NCBI RefSeq assembly: GCF_900217905.1
Contig: NZ_OBMO01000004.1
Location: forward strand, 155,873-219,872
Source: Alloalcanivorax xenomutans
Lineage (GTDB): Bacteria > Pseudomonadota > Gammaproteobacteria > Pseudomonadales > Alcanivoracaceae
Reading direction: 5' to 3'
DNA: 64,000 bases
In this document: one piece after another, positions 33,238 to 42,634 of the stretch
Layout: every line of letters begins with the position of its first letter
Position numbering within the stretch: position 1 is the first letter of the stretch
Made by a program: the position numbers and the translations under genes
Notes under the pieces: generated by a model
What the model was told of the DNA's origin: nothing
What the model saw: only the letters and a program-made list of their open reading frames with translations
Database searches by the model: none

Positions 33238-34360
33238 ATGGTGTCCGGGGGGAGGACAGAACCGGGAGGAAGCCTTCCTGATCCAGAAAACGCTGGTGAT
33301 CGCGGAGGGCGGGCAGCAGTTGCTGGTCCGCGTAGGGGCAGCCGGTGTTGCCGGAATCGTTCTGACGTCCCTTGCCCGCCTGTTCGGCGCCATGGCCCTG
33401 GCCATCCTCCAGCGCCAGGAGCATGGGCTCATAGCCCGGGCGCCAGGCCGTCAGTTGCGGCAGGCTGTGTCGCAGCGCGGCGAGAATACCCAGGCCAGCG
33501 AAATCCAGATCGCCCCAGAAGAACGCGGGCAAGGTGTTACTGAGCCAGCGCGCCTGGAAATCAGCGCCGTCGCTGCCGGGCAGAAAGGCGAAACGGGTGT
33601 GGGGGCTGGTGAGGCGCTGAGCGCTGGCGCGGAAACCGCCGCTGTAGAGCAAGGCGTGGCCGACGGGCGCCTGTTCCACCAGACGCAGGAAGCTGTCCTG
33701 GTTTTCCACGATCAGTAATCGCTCGAAACCGGCTGGCGCCCAGGCGGTGAGCAGTAAAGGACGTGGCCGGAGGCATTGGGCGCGCTCGCCGAACAGGCGG
33801 GCGAGCAGGTCCTGGCGGCCATCGAGAAACTTGGAGTCGCCGCGAAAGCAGCGGGCGGAGAGTTCACGCAAGGTGAGGTCGCTGTCCAGCAAATTAGCGG
33901 CAAGGACGAAGTGGCCGACCATGTCTTCCGGTGATTCACCGGCCAGTGCCGGTTGGGCATCGAGCAGAGCCGCGCCGCCATCCTGGAAATGCGCTTCATG
34001 GCCGCTCAGAGCGTTCTGCCAGGCTCGTCTCCGTGGATCCACGCGGGGACGATCGAGCCAGTCGCGCAGTAGTGCCTCGCAGCTTGGATCAAGACGCAGT
34101 TGGGCGTTCTCGTAGCGTTCCTGAAAAGGATCCAACCGGGAGTCGTATTGGATGCTGAAGACCCGGTATTCCCGTGCCAGCCGTTCCACCAACTGCCAGC
34201 GATAGCGGGTGTCCTCACTGAAGCGGAACAATTCCGGCACCGTGGTTTTTTTGACCCGGCGGGTAATGGCCTGGGTGCGCGGGCGCTCCAGCCGGTCCAG
34301 GAACCAGCCCAGTAACCGCCGCAGCCAGGGCTCCTCCTCCAGCCAGGGCGGCGCGCTCAT
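33233..34360 (-). CDS. jetD: Wadjet defence nuclease subunit JetD (TOPRIM)
   Basis: 375 residues. The N-terminal half has an arm-like helical region (RRVKKTTVPELFRF), and the C-terminal half is a TOPRIM nuclease domain: E219 in LLIVENQDSF and D284/D286 in FFWGDLDFAG are the metal-binding residues. In Wadjet systems JetD cleaves closed circular plasmid DNA after the JetABC SMC complex has extruded it. The catalytic residues look intact. It is last in a four-gene leftward set. A run of 17-bp tandem repeats (34363-34431) carries repeated ribosome-site-like GGAAGGG just before its start. Confidence 0.88.
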   Translation of the reverse strand: MSAPPWLEEEPWLRRLLGWFLDRLERPRTQAITRRVKKTTVPELFRFSEDTRYRWQLVERLAREYRVFSIQYDSRLDPFQERYENAQLRLDPSCEALLRDWLDRPRVDPRRRAWQNALSGHEAHFQDGGAALLDAQPALAGESPEDMVGHFVLAANLLDSDLTLRELSARCFRGDSKFLDGRQDLLARLFGERAQCLRPRPLLLTAWAPAGFERLLIVENQDSFLRLVEQAPVGHALLYSGGFRASAQRLTSPHTRFAFLPGSDGADFQARWLSNTLPAFFWGDLDFAGLGILAALRHSLPQLTAWRPGYEPMLLALEDGQGHGAEQAGKGRQNDSGNTGCPYADQQLLPALRDHQRFLDQEGFLPVLSSPRTPL

Positions 34361-34362
34361 GG

Positions 34363-34431
34363 CATCCCTTCCATCACGAGAGCCCTTCCATCACGAGAGC
34401 CCTTCTATCATGAGAGGCCTTCTCATCACGA
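34363..34431 (-). repeat. 17-bp tandem repeats between jetC and jetD
   Basis: Four near-identical units (plus strand: AGCCCTTCCATCACGAG and variants at 34364-34380, 34381-34397, 34398-34414, 34415-34431). On the coding strand each unit contains TGATGGAAGGG, that is, a stop-like TGA plus a purine-rich ribosome-site-like sequence, and the array ends at the jetD start and begins within the jetC stop codon. Confidence 0.7.
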
Positions 34432-37400
34432 AATCCCTTCCATGAAGTCCAGCGCGCCTTGCTGGCGGATCACGCGCCGGTGTTGATCCCACAGCTCGGC
34501 GATGCGTTCCTGGTTGAGTTGCTGGCGGTCCACCAGCACGCGGGTATTGAGTTCGCCCACCGGCACCGGGCTTGGCACCTTGCTGAACACGAACTGGTTG
34601 CTGACCAGGTCCAGGAAGGGGCCGGCCTTGCTGGTGGGCATGATGAAGATCAGTTGCAGGCCCAGGGTTTCAGTGAGGTAGCGGATCACCTGGCGTGAGC
34701 GGGTTTCGTCCATGTGCATGAACGCCTCGTCGACGATCACCATGCGCAGGTGGCTGTCGCCTTCGTTGAAACGGAACGCGCTGGTGATGGCGGCGGCGCG
34801 GATAATGTAGGCGGGCGTTTCCAACTGGCCGCCGGAGCCGGTGCCGTACTGACTCAGACGGATCGGCGCCTTACCTTCCGGGTGTTTGAGGATGTCGTAG
34901 CGGCGATAGCGCCGGTAGTCGCTGATCCGTTCCAGCTCCCGCAGCGCCTGCTGTTCGTCGCCGTCCAACAGCAATGCGAGCAGCCGGTCGCGCACATCCG
35001 TGGCCCTGTCGGAGAGAGTACTCTCGAACAGGCTGGCGCCATCGCCCAGGTTGGGAATCTCGGTGACTTCGCGGAAGAAGTCCCAGTACTCCTTGTATTC
35101 CTGTACCCACTCCCAGTCGAAGGAGAACCGTTCCCGGTCGGCGCCGAAGTAATGGTGTTCCAGCTCCTTGTTCAGATTCTTGAGAGTACGTTCGCCGTCC
35201 TTGATGGCTTGCTGGATCTGGTTGCACAGATCGCTGACGAAGGTGGTGTTGAAGGTGTCACGCAGGCCGCCCAGCTGTTCCAGTTTGCTCAGCAGGACAT
35301 TGTTGCGCAGCCGGTTGTGCAGGTTGTCCAGCTGCTGATGCAGGTGGTGCACGTGGCCAAAGAACGGGGCGCTGTGCAGCTCCTCGGCGGTTTCGATAAG
35401 GATCTGATCCGCCGGCTGGGCCTGCTGATTGTAGTCAGCGACAAGCCGTTCCAGAGTGACGGCGTTGCTGTTCAGGGTGTTGAGCAGGGCCCGCTCCTCG
35501 CTGTCGAAATCGATGTCGTCCTGGGCGGCTTGCAAACGCCGGTCCATGGCATCGATACGGGACAGTACATCCAGATCCGGCCAGTAGCGGGTGCAGGCGT
35601 GCAGGTGTTCCTCGGCGTCTTCCTGATCCTGTTGCAGTTGCTCACTCTGGTCGGCGAGGGCATTGATGGCACGTTCGCAGGCGTGTTGCTGCTCGCCGAG
35701 CTTGCCGTTTTCCTCCTTCAATTCGCCCTGCCGTTGGCTCAGCTGCTTGTGCCGCTGACGGGCGTCCTGCTGTTGCCGTTCCATCTCTTCATGGTCACTG
35801 AGGTCGAGACTGGCCAGGGCCTGTTCGGTGTCGGACAGCTGGCGCTGGCATTGCAGCAGGTGAGTGACGGTGGCCACCCAGTCCAGCGGCTTGAACTCGA
35901 GCACCTGCTGTTGCAGTTGCCGCACCGCCTGATAGTCATCGCTGGCGTGGCGGTAGCTTTCCTGTACGTCCATCAGGGCGTTGCGCTGCGCATACAGGTT
36001 GCGCTCGCGGGCGGTCTCGCCGAACACCAACTGGCTGTCGTCCAGATCGCAGCGGAACAGCGCGTAGTTGCCGGAGCCCAGGCCATCGCTGGTAATACCA
36101 CGCCGGGTGCGGCGCAGAGTTTCGGCGTCACCGACTCGTACCACATTGCCATAGGAGGCCTTCAGATAATGCTCCGCCGTGCGATGGGAAAAACGCAGCA
36201 CATGGAAGATGGACTCCGCCGGCAGCGCGGCTTTCTCCGCGTCCCGCCGCGCCTGCTCACCCTGGATCACCCGGGCCTTGTTGCGCTGGCGGCCGGCCAG
36301 CCGGCGTACCACGCGGATCGCCTCGGCTTCGTAATCCGGCTCCACCAGAATGCCGAAGCGGGCGCCGCCCAGGTAACCCTCGATGGCCATTTGCCATTCC
36401 GGGTCTTGCACTTCCACGTGATCGCAGAGCACGCGAGGGTCGGCCTGGGGGCACTGCTCGCGGATCGCCTGTAGCGCCTCCTCCACATCACGGGGATAGT
36501 TCACCCGTTTTGATTCCAGTGTGCTGATGCGGTGCTGAATCTGTTTTTGCTGTTCGTCCAGTTTTTCCAGAGCCTGCGCTCTTTGCGTCACCAGGCGGTC
36601 CAGCCGCTGTGCCAGGGAGAGATTTTCCCGGTCGGAGGCGCTGTCCACTTGCCCGTGCAATTGCTCCGCCAGATAGTTGTGCAACTGTTGCTCGGCGCGG
36701 GCCTGTTCCAGGCCGCTTTCCAGCGGCGACAGATCGATCCAGTCCCGTGCCAGCATCTGATTCAGGTCCGGTATCGGGCGCTGCTCCAGGGCCAGCAGCT
36801 CCTTGCTGGTGGCCCGCCAGCCCTTGCTGGCGAACAGCGGCAGTTCCAGCTCGATGCTGTGACGGTTGAGCAGATCGCGCAGATTGCGTAACGCGGTGAA
36901 GTTACGGCTGCGTTGCTGATCCTGCTCCAGCAGGGGGCGGGCGCCTTGCTGCAACTGTTGGGTCAGGCTTTCCAGCTGTGCCTGCAGTTGTTGTTTATCA
37001 CGCAGCGCGGGGATGCCCTGTATGCGTGCTTCCAGCCCCACCAGTTCGTCGTGGGCCTGCTCCAGGCGCTGTTCCACCTGTTCCGCTTCTTCGCGCAACG
37101 CCTGTTGTTGCTGGCGGAGCTGGGATTGTTCCTCTTTTTTCTCCAGATACTGGCGCTGGTTGCGGCGGTAACGTTGCGCGGCGGCGCCGTAGGCGAGGGC
37201 GGTGCGCTCCAGCCAGGTCTCCTGATACTGCCCCGCCAGGCCACGGGCCTGCTCCAGATAGTCCACGCTGGCGCGCAGTTGCCGGGCCTCCTGCTCCATG
37301 CCATGGATGGTGCGCAGCATGTCGCGGATGCGGCGTAGCGTGTCGCCCATGTCCTGGGCTTCCAGCACTTCGCCGGCGACGAACTGATCAATGGAGTCCA

Positions 37401-38076
37401 CCGGTTTGTACGCCATGAAACGGGCGAAGGTGCGGGCGGCGTTCTTGGCTTCCTGCTGGGACACCGCGTCGCGGCGGCCGCGCAGGGCGCCGTACAGCCG
37501 GGCCAGATAAGCGCCTTTCTTCTCGTAGGTTTCCACGTTCTTTTTGCCGAACGTCCGGCGCAGCGCATTGGGCAGCTCGGTGATTTCCACCACCTGACGC
37601 TCGGCGCCCTCGCCGTGCACGAAGTGCGACAGGCTCAGCATCTCGCCAGGCACGATCATCAACAGCAGTTCATTTTGCCGCGCCTGGGCGGTAACGCCGG
37701 CGCGGTCCAGATGCGCGCGCACGCCAATCACCGCCGTGAACGGCTCGGCGGTCTCGCCCTTGGTGGGATGAAACACGCCGGCCAAGTAACCGTCGCTGTC
37801 ATAGGGGCGGGCGAAGGCGCCGTCGTCGCAGCCGAGAATATAGGAGGCCAGAGTACGCACCTGCTTGCCGCCCCGGCCGCGCTGGGTGGTTTCGTCCTGG
37901 CCCGGGTTGTAATTGAACAGATTGTCGTGGGCGGCGGTCATCAGCGTCTGCAGGGCGTCGGCGGCGGTGGTCTTGCCGGAGCCGTTACCGCCGGAGAACA
38001 GATTGATGGGCCCGTATTCCAGCTCTTCGGCGGGCAGGTTGCCCCAATTGACGGTGATGGAACGTTTCAAAAACAT
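34426..38076 (-). CDS. jetC: Wadjet SMC-like ATPase JetC
   Basis: 1216 residues. Walker A is at residues 30-37 (GNGSGKTT). The ABC signature is in YGTGSGGQLE near residue 1085 and Walker B in MVIVDEAFMHMDETRS about 40 residues later. Between them are two long coiled-coil stretches (very Gln/Glu/Leu rich) and a hinge region near the centre, the plan of a MukB-like SMC. As the motor of Wadjet it should extrude DNA loops on plasmids. Coupled downstream of jetB (40-base gap). All ATPase motifs look intact. Confidence 0.9.
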   Translation of the reverse strand: MFLKRSITVNWGNLPAEELEYGPINLFSGGNGSGKTTAADALQTLMTAAHDNLFNYNPGQDETTQRGRGGKQVRTLASYILGCDDGAFARPYDSDGYLAGVFHPTKGETAEPFTAVIGVRAHLDRAGVTAQARQNELLLMIVPGEMLSLSHFVHGEGAERQVVEITELPNALRRTFGKKNVETYEKKGAYLARLYGALRGRRDAVSQQEAKNAARTFARFMAYKPVDSIDQFVAGEVLEAQDMGDTLRRIRDMLRTIHGMEQEARQLRASVDYLEQARGLAGQYQETWLERTALAYGAAAQRYRRNQRQYLEKKEEQSQLRQQQQALREEAEQVEQRLEQAHDELVGLEARIQGIPALRDKQQLQAQLESLTQQLQQGARPLLEQDQQRSRNFTALRNLRDLLNRHSIELELPLFASKGWRATSKELLALEQRPIPDLNQMLARDWIDLSPLESGLEQARAEQQLHNYLAEQLHGQVDSASDRENLSLAQRLDRLVTQRAQALEKLDEQQKQIQHRISTLESKRVNYPRDVEEALQAIREQCPQADPRVLCDHVEVQDPEWQMAIEGYLGGARFGILVEPDYEAEAIRVVRRLAGRQRNKARVIQGEQARRDAEKAALPAESIFHVLRFSHRTAEHYLKASYGNVVRVGDAETLRRTRRGITSDGLGSGNYALFRCDLDDSQLVFGETARERNLYAQRNALMDVQESYRHASDDYQAVRQLQQQVLEFKPLDWVATVTHLLQCQRQLSDTEQALASLDLSDHEEMERQQQDARQRHKQLSQRQGELKEENGKLGEQQHACERAINALADQSEQLQQDQEDAEEHLHACTRYWPDLDVLSRIDAMDRRLQAAQDDIDFDSEERALLNTLNSNAVTLERLVADYNQQAQPADQILIETAEELHSAPFFGHVHHLHQQLDNLHNRLRNNVLLSKLEQLGGLRDTFNTTFVSDLCNQIQQAIKDGERTLKNLNKELEHHYFGADRERFSFDWEWVQEYKEYWDFFREVTEIPNLGDGASLFESTLSDRATDVRDRLLALLLDGDEQQALRELERISDYRRYRRYDILKHPEGKAPIRLSQYGTGSGGQLETPAYIIRAAAITSAFRFNEGDSHLRMVIVDEAFMHMDETRSRQVIRYLTETLGLQLIFIMPTSKAGPFLDLVSNQFVFSKVPSPVPVGELNTRVLVDRQQLNQERIAELWDQHRRVIRQQGALDFMEGIS

Positions 38077-38116
38077 GGGCGGCTCGGATCAACAGAGGCG
38101 AACGTGAAATAACCGA

Positions 38117-38785
38117 TCATGATGGCAGCTCTTCCGGGGAGGGGGCTTCGGTGTCCGGCCCGTCGCCGGTGAGCTGGCTGAGTACCGCGTCGGTGACCAG
38201 GCTGGTGATGTCCGGACGGATGGTCAGCCAGGTCTCGGCGTCTTCCAGACCGTCGTCGCTGGCGGTGCGGATCAGCCGTAACTGACGCAGCCGGCGGAAC
38301 AGGGCGCGCCGTTCGGTGAGCGCCTCCGGCAGCGGCCGGCCAAGCAGATTCTTGCTGGCCAGATTGAACGCTTCCAGCGGCAGCATCACCTGGCCGTGTT
38401 CGTCGATCTGGCCTTCGCGCAACGCTTTGTCGTACTCCGCGCGCAACACCAGAATGGCGGCCACTTCCTGTTGGCTCAGGCGCTCACGCAAGCCCTGGTT
38501 GAAGCCGTCCTCGCTGTCGGCCAGGCCGGGCACCTCGGCGCCGGGTGGAAACAGCCGCAGCGAATGAAAGCGCCGTTCGTGCAGCAGGCGAATGCGCAGC
38601 ACGCTCAGATAATCCTCCACCAGATCGGCCACTTGCAGGTAGCGATCGTAGAGCTCCGTTTCCTTTTTGCTTTCGTCGCGGCATAGCACGCCCCGGTCCA
38701 GCAGCCGGATCATCAGTTCGGAGAACTGATCCGGGCTGACGCCGCGGGCCTCCAGAGCCTCGGCCAAAGCGTCACGTATCGTCAT
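38117..38785 (-). CDS. jetB: Wadjet subunit JetB (DUF4194, MukE-like)
   Basis: 222 residues from ATG 38785, overlapping the end of jetA by 14 bases. The sequence is winged-helix-like (FSELMIRLLDRGVLCRDESKKETELYDRYL) and matches the DUF4194/kite subunit that bridges JetA and JetC, like MukE in MukBEF. A slightly longer frame to 38815 exists but starts inside jetA without a ribosome site. Order and overlap indicate one transcript. Confidence 0.85.
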   Translation of the reverse strand: MTIRDALAEALEARGVSPDQFSELMIRLLDRGVLCRDESKKETELYDRYLQVADLVEDYLSVLRIRLLHERRFHSLRLFPPGAEVPGLADSEDGFNQGLRERLSQQEVAAILVLRAEYDKALREGQIDEHGQVMLPLEAFNLASKNLLGRPLPEALTERRALFRRLRQLRLIRTASDDGLEDAETWLTIRPDITSLVTDAVLSQLTGDGPDTEAPSPEELPS

Positions 38786-40208
38786 CGTGTTCCAGTTCCA
38801 GCAAGAAACCATCACGGCGGGCGAAGTAGCGTTCGCCGACGATGGGGTCGGTGGGTTCGATGCGCAGCCGGAAACCGCTGGCCCGATGGTCGGCGCTGCC
38901 CAGCTCGATCACATGGCTGAGCGCCAGCAGATCGGTGGCGCTGTTCACCGGCAGGTCGCGGTTGTCGATGCGGCGGCTGGCGCCCAGAGCCTGGCGCAAA
39001 TAGTCACGCAGACCTTCGCCGTGGATGCTGAACGCCTTCTCCAGCAACTGTTGAATCGCCAGATCGCGCAGGGTGGCCGGGTCCGGCGCGTCCAACTGCG
39101 CCATGCGGCTTTGCACCTGCCGTTTCTCCCGCTGCTCGCGCAGCCGGTTCTGGGCCGGGTCCACCAGCCCCAGGCGCAAATGGGCCATGGCTTGCCCGGC
39201 GGCCTCCAGGCGCTTGGCGGCGGTGGCGTCATCCAGCTCGGACAGCTCCCGGCACAGGCCGACAATGTCGCTGTGCTGCTGGCTGTGCAGATAGCTGAGC
39301 TGGCGGATGATAATGTCCGCCCGCCGGGTAAAGCCCTGCAGAGTCCGGCGCAGGGCCGGCAGCATGATCTCGGCGGCGCCGCGCATGCGGGTTTCGATGC
39401 TGTCCAGCAACTGCCACAACACCGAGCCCTCCGGGTTGATCACCAGATCCGGCGCCAGCCGCCGCAGCTCCAGTTCCGCGTTACGCTTCCACGCCTTGGG
39501 CTTGCGGCGGATGCGCTCGATGGTGTTCTGGATGCGGTCGCGATGTTTCTCCACGCTGTCGGCGGACATGCGGATCGCCACGTCCGGCTGGAAGCGCTTC
39601 TCCATGAACTCGAAGAACTGATCACTAGCCTGCTGCACCAGTTGCTGGGCCTCCACTTCCTTGACCAGTTCCCGCTTGCGCTCTTCCAACTCGGCGATGA
39701 TGTCGGTGAAATCAGCGATGATGCGCTCGGAATGCTCATGGGCGTCGAGCAGATCATAGACCTCGCCGCGATCCTGAAACGCGGCCAGGGCATTGAGCGT
39801 ATTGCGGGTATTGCGATGGCGGGTGCGGATGCCGCGGCCGTCCACCTCCGCCAGGGTCTGGGTGAACAGGCGCCCGGTGCGGCTGAACGGATAGGTGGAC
39901 TGAAATGACGCCTCGTCCTTGTCCCGCTTCAGCCAGCCGTGCTCCACCAGCGTATTGAGAATCCAGGCGGCCTGCTCCCGGTTGTTGCGGAAGCGGCTGC
40001 CGTCCTCATCGCCGCCCTCCAGCAAGGGCGCCCGCTCCAGCGCCTCGCTGAACACATCCAGCACCTGCTCGCGCTTGAGCGACTCGCCGTAATCGGCCTG
40101 GGCGCTGTACAAACGCTCGTGCAACAGCCGCAGACACTCGGCCACCTGCTCGCGGTACTTGCCGGTCAGCGGCTTGAAGAATTGGTGGCGGTCTTCCGTG
40201 AAAAACAT
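38772..40208 (-). CDS. jetA: Wadjet subunit JetA (MukF-like kleisin)
   Basis: 478 residues from ATG 40208, starting MFFTEDRHQFFKPLTGKYRE, the characteristic JetA opening. The winged-helix N-terminus is followed by helical and coiled-coil parts (AELEERKRELVKEVEAQQ) and a basic C-terminal region. It acts as the kleisin that joins the JetC heads. It is first in the leftward jetA-B-C-D set, and the 156-base gap before it, shared with a rightward gene, must hold the promoter. Subtype (type I or III) is not settled by eye. Confidence 0.85.
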   Translation of the reverse strand: MFFTEDRHQFFKPLTGKYREQVAECLRLLHERLYSAQADYGESLKREQVLDVFSEALERAPLLEGGDEDGSRFRNNREQAAWILNTLVEHGWLKRDKDEASFQSTYPFSRTGRLFTQTLAEVDGRGIRTRHRNTRNTLNALAAFQDRGEVYDLLDAHEHSERIIADFTDIIAELEERKRELVKEVEAQQLVQQASDQFFEFMEKRFQPDVAIRMSADSVEKHRDRIQNTIERIRRKPKAWKRNAELELRRLAPDLVINPEGSVLWQLLDSIETRMRGAAEIMLPALRRTLQGFTRRADIIIRQLSYLHSQQHSDIVGLCRELSELDDATAAKRLEAAGQAMAHLRLGLVDPAQNRLREQREKRQVQSRMAQLDAPDPATLRDLAIQQLLEKAFSIHGEGLRDYLRQALGASRRIDNRDLPVNSATDLLALSHVIELGSADHRASGFRLRIEPTDPIVGERYFARRDGFLLELEHDDDT

Positions 40209-40364
40209 GGCGTCAGCTAAAGAGTTGAAATAAAGCGTTGGAATAAGGGCCGATGATACCGGCAATCGGCGGCGGCTGCCTGCTGGCCTGCCCGCATATT
40301 CAGAGCTATGTTGGCATCTTCGGGCGGATGCGCAAACCGGGGCTGACGGGGCAGGATAGGGGCT

Positions 40365-41350
40365 ATGGAGAAGCAGATCGAGATTTATCAATCGTCCGAT
40401 GGGCAGACGCAAGTGGAGGTGCGTTTCGAGCGCGATACCCTGTGGCTGACACAAGCGCAAATGGCGGAGCTGTTCGACAAGGATAGGGACACCGTTGGTC
40501 TCCATCTGAAAAATATCTATGAATCCAATGAGTTACAGATAGAGGCAACTACCGAGGATTCCTCGGTGGTTCGTCGGGATGGGAACAGGCAGGTGCGGCG
40601 GAAGCTGCACTTCTACAATCTGGACGCGATTATTTCGGTGGGCTACCGGGTCAATTCAAAGAAGGGCACCCAGTTCCGCATCTGGGCCACTCAGCGCCTG
40701 AAAGAGTACCTGGTGCAGGACTACAGCATTAACCGCGCCCGCTTCGACAAAAACGCCTCCGAACTGGAACAAGCCCTGACCCTGATCAAGAAAGCCGCGC
40801 GAAGCCCGGAATTGAGCGGGGAGGCCGGCCGTGGCCTGGTGGACATCGTCTCTCGCTACACCCAGACCTTCCTTTGGCTGCAACGCTACGACGAGGGCCT
40901 GCTGGAAGAACCGGCCGGGGAACGGGGCGGCCAGCTACCGGACGAAGCGGAAGCAATGCGCTCATTGGGCAGCCTCAAAGCCCAGTTGATGGAACGGGGA
41001 GAGGCCACGGAACTGTTCGCCAGACCCCGGAGCGATGGCCTGGGCGCCATCCTGGGGAACCTGGACCAATCCGTCTTCGGCGACCCGGCCTACCCAACGG
41101 TGGAAAGCAAAGCCGCGCACCTGCTGTATTTCATCGTCAAAAACCACCCGTTCGCTGACGGCAACAAACGCAGCGGCGCCTTCCTGTTCGTGACTTCCTG
41201 CATCGCAACCGGCGCCTGTTCAACTCCCAGGGCAATCCCATAATCAATGACACCGGCCTGACGGCCCTGGCGTTGCTGGTGGCGGAATCTGATCCAAAGC
41301 AGAAAGACACCCTGATCCGCCTCATCATGAACATGCTCAGCCAGGTGTAG
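40365..41350 (+). pseudogene. RhuM-Fic/Doc fusion gene, frameshifted near its 3' end
   Basis: The first 275 codons encode an N-terminal RhuM domain (DTLWLTQAQMAELFDKDRDTV, then RRKLHFYNLDAIISVGYRVNS) and a C-terminal Fic domain with the catalytic motif HPFADGNKRSG. At about 41190 the frame shifts: read in the next frame the DNA continues as DFLHRNRRLFNSQG to MNMLSQV and a TAG at 41350, the expected Fic ending. Loss of one G in GTGGAC would explain it. In the original frame the protein stops early at 41243. Fic domains AMPylate targets and RhuM-Fic proteins are toxin-like, so loss of function may be tolerated or selected. A sequencing error is possible. Confidence 0.75.
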
Positions 41351-41393
41351 GTCGCTCGGCCTCTCGCAATTCGGCAATAACTTCAACTCGAAG

Positions 41394-41424
41394 CCGCTGT
41401 GGGAGCCCAGCTTGCTGGCGAATG
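41394..41424 (+). repeat. REP-like element
   Basis: CCGCTGTGGGAGCCCAGCTT and the following GCTGGCGAATG match the GTGGGAG-x-AGCTTGCTxGCGAA form of Pseudomonas-type REP elements. Related copies lie at 59433-59464, 59530-59560 and 63838-63889. Confidence 0.65.
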
Positions 41425-41445
41425 AAATTACTCTCTACCTCCACC

Positions 41446-42336
41446 TCAGCCACCATCCCCCCACAACCAAGCCGCCACCGCCTCCCGATTCCCCAACGCA
41501 ATCTGCTGCGCCTCCGGCGCCCGATTATCGGCCACGTCTAAATGCAGCAGCTGCACCACGTAATTCACCAGCGCGGCGCGGCAGGGAATCAGCAAACGGC
41601 CGTCTTCCATGGCGTAATCCCGGGCGATCATCGCCTGCTGACGGGCGTCCAGACGCGGGTCCGGCACCACTTCCAGGGTCAGCCGGGTCTGCCAGGCCTC
41701 GTCCTCATCGGCCCCCTGCCACGCCTCGGTAACCGGCTCCGGATCATCCTCGATCCGGCTCAACACGAAATCCCGGTACGCGGAGTTCTTCTCGCACCAG
41801 GCGCGCACATGCCAGCGTAGCCCGCTGTGCACCACCGTATGCGGCTGAATCACCCGCTCCTCCGGCACCGGATTACGCAGGGACGCATAACGAATCTCCA
41901 CCCGCAGCCCCTCCCGGCAGGCCTGCAGAATAGGGCGCAACACCGCCGGGCGCAGATCCCGCCGGGGCGGTAACAATACCTCCGTGTTCAGTTCGCGCAC
42001 GTCCAGCGCCTCGAAGGCGCAGCTCAAATCCTCCCGGGCGTGCATCATCTGCAAATACTCGTCCGCCACCCCGCGCGTAAACCGGGGCGTGAAGTCAGGG
42101 GAGGGCTTGTAACCCTTCAAGGAACGGTCATAGACCAGATTCTCCGGCGCGTGCTCGGACAAATACTGGTTGATGTCCTTGCTGGCCTGCTGCCGCCCGA
42201 TCCCGAACGCCCGCTGCAGGTGATTGGTGGTCAACCGCCCCTCCCAAAGAGCGATCACCTCGATCAACCGATACCGCAACAACAAATCCCAACGCAGAGG
42301 CCACTTCCCCGCGTTCTGCCCAGTAGTGCGCGCCAT
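41446..42336 (-). CDS. WYL-domain transcriptional regulator (BrxR/CapW-like)
   Basis: 296 residues. An N-terminal winged helix (RLIEVIALWEGRLTTNHLQRAFGIGRQQASKDINQYL) is followed by a WYL domain (LRVEIRYASLRNPVPEERVIQPHTVVHSGLRWHVRAW) and a C-terminal WCX-like part. Proteins of this layout, BrxR and CapW, repress phage-defence operons and sit at one end of them. It is divergent from the HEPN gene, and a 20-bp palindrome at 42382-42401 lies 45 bases before its start. It is therefore the likely controller of the rightward defence run. Confidence 0.85.
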   Translation of the reverse strand: MARTTGQNAGKWPLRWDLLLRYRLIEVIALWEGRLTTNHLQRAFGIGRQQASKDINQYLSEHAPENLVYDRSLKGYKPSPDFTPRFTRGVADEYLQMMHAREDLSCAFEALDVRELNTEVLLPPRRDLRPAVLRPILQACREGLRVEIRYASLRNPVPEERVIQPHTVVHSGLRWHVRAWCEKNSAYRDFVLSRIEDDPEPVTEAWQGADEDEAWQTRLTLEVVPDPRLDARQQAMIARDYAMEDGRLLIPCRAALVNYVVQLLHLDVADNRAPEAQQIALGNREAVAAWLWGDGG

Positions 42337-42634
42337 CCTCCCACCTCCCCAAAGTGCGCCAAAAAGCGATATAACCCGAAAGACGACATGTTCATGTAGT
42401 CAGTATTGGCATGACGATAATAAAGTCATAGCTTGGTTGTCCAGAGAGCGATGTCGCTTTGGTATCAGGGGGCTTGCCGTGGGAGCACGAGGAAGTAATA
42501 AGAAAGTGGGAGCTGCCGGACTGGCTCAGACCAACGTATGTGATAAAGTTCACACTCGTACAACGAAAAGCCCCGCGCCAGAAAGGCGCCGCCAGGCCGC
42601 GATTGGGGACGGCATGGCAAGAAGGGACAGCAAC
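42337..42634. other. Divergent intergenic region of the defence run
   Basis: About 300 bases with the inverted repeat at 42382-42401 and an AT-rich patch around 42403-42430. Open frames here (for example 42459-42659) show no protein features and are ignored. The two promoters presumably lie here. Confidence 0.5.
42382..42401. promoter_or_regulatory. Candidate operator for the WYL regulator
   Basis: GACGACATGTTCATGTAGTC is an inverted repeat with 9-bp arms, one mismatch and a 2-base centre. A second dyad, ATGAC-N9-GTCAT, follows at 42411-42429. Both lie between the regulator and the HEPN gene. Confidence 0.55.

Noticed and set aside
34363..34431. Possible CRISPR-like array
   Set aside because: Units are contiguous 17-bp tandem repeats without unique spacers and there are no cas genes.
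34714..36474. 586-codon plus-strand frame inside jetC
   Set aside because: Low-complexity antisense reading of a coiled-coil gene; no signal, domain or ribosome site.
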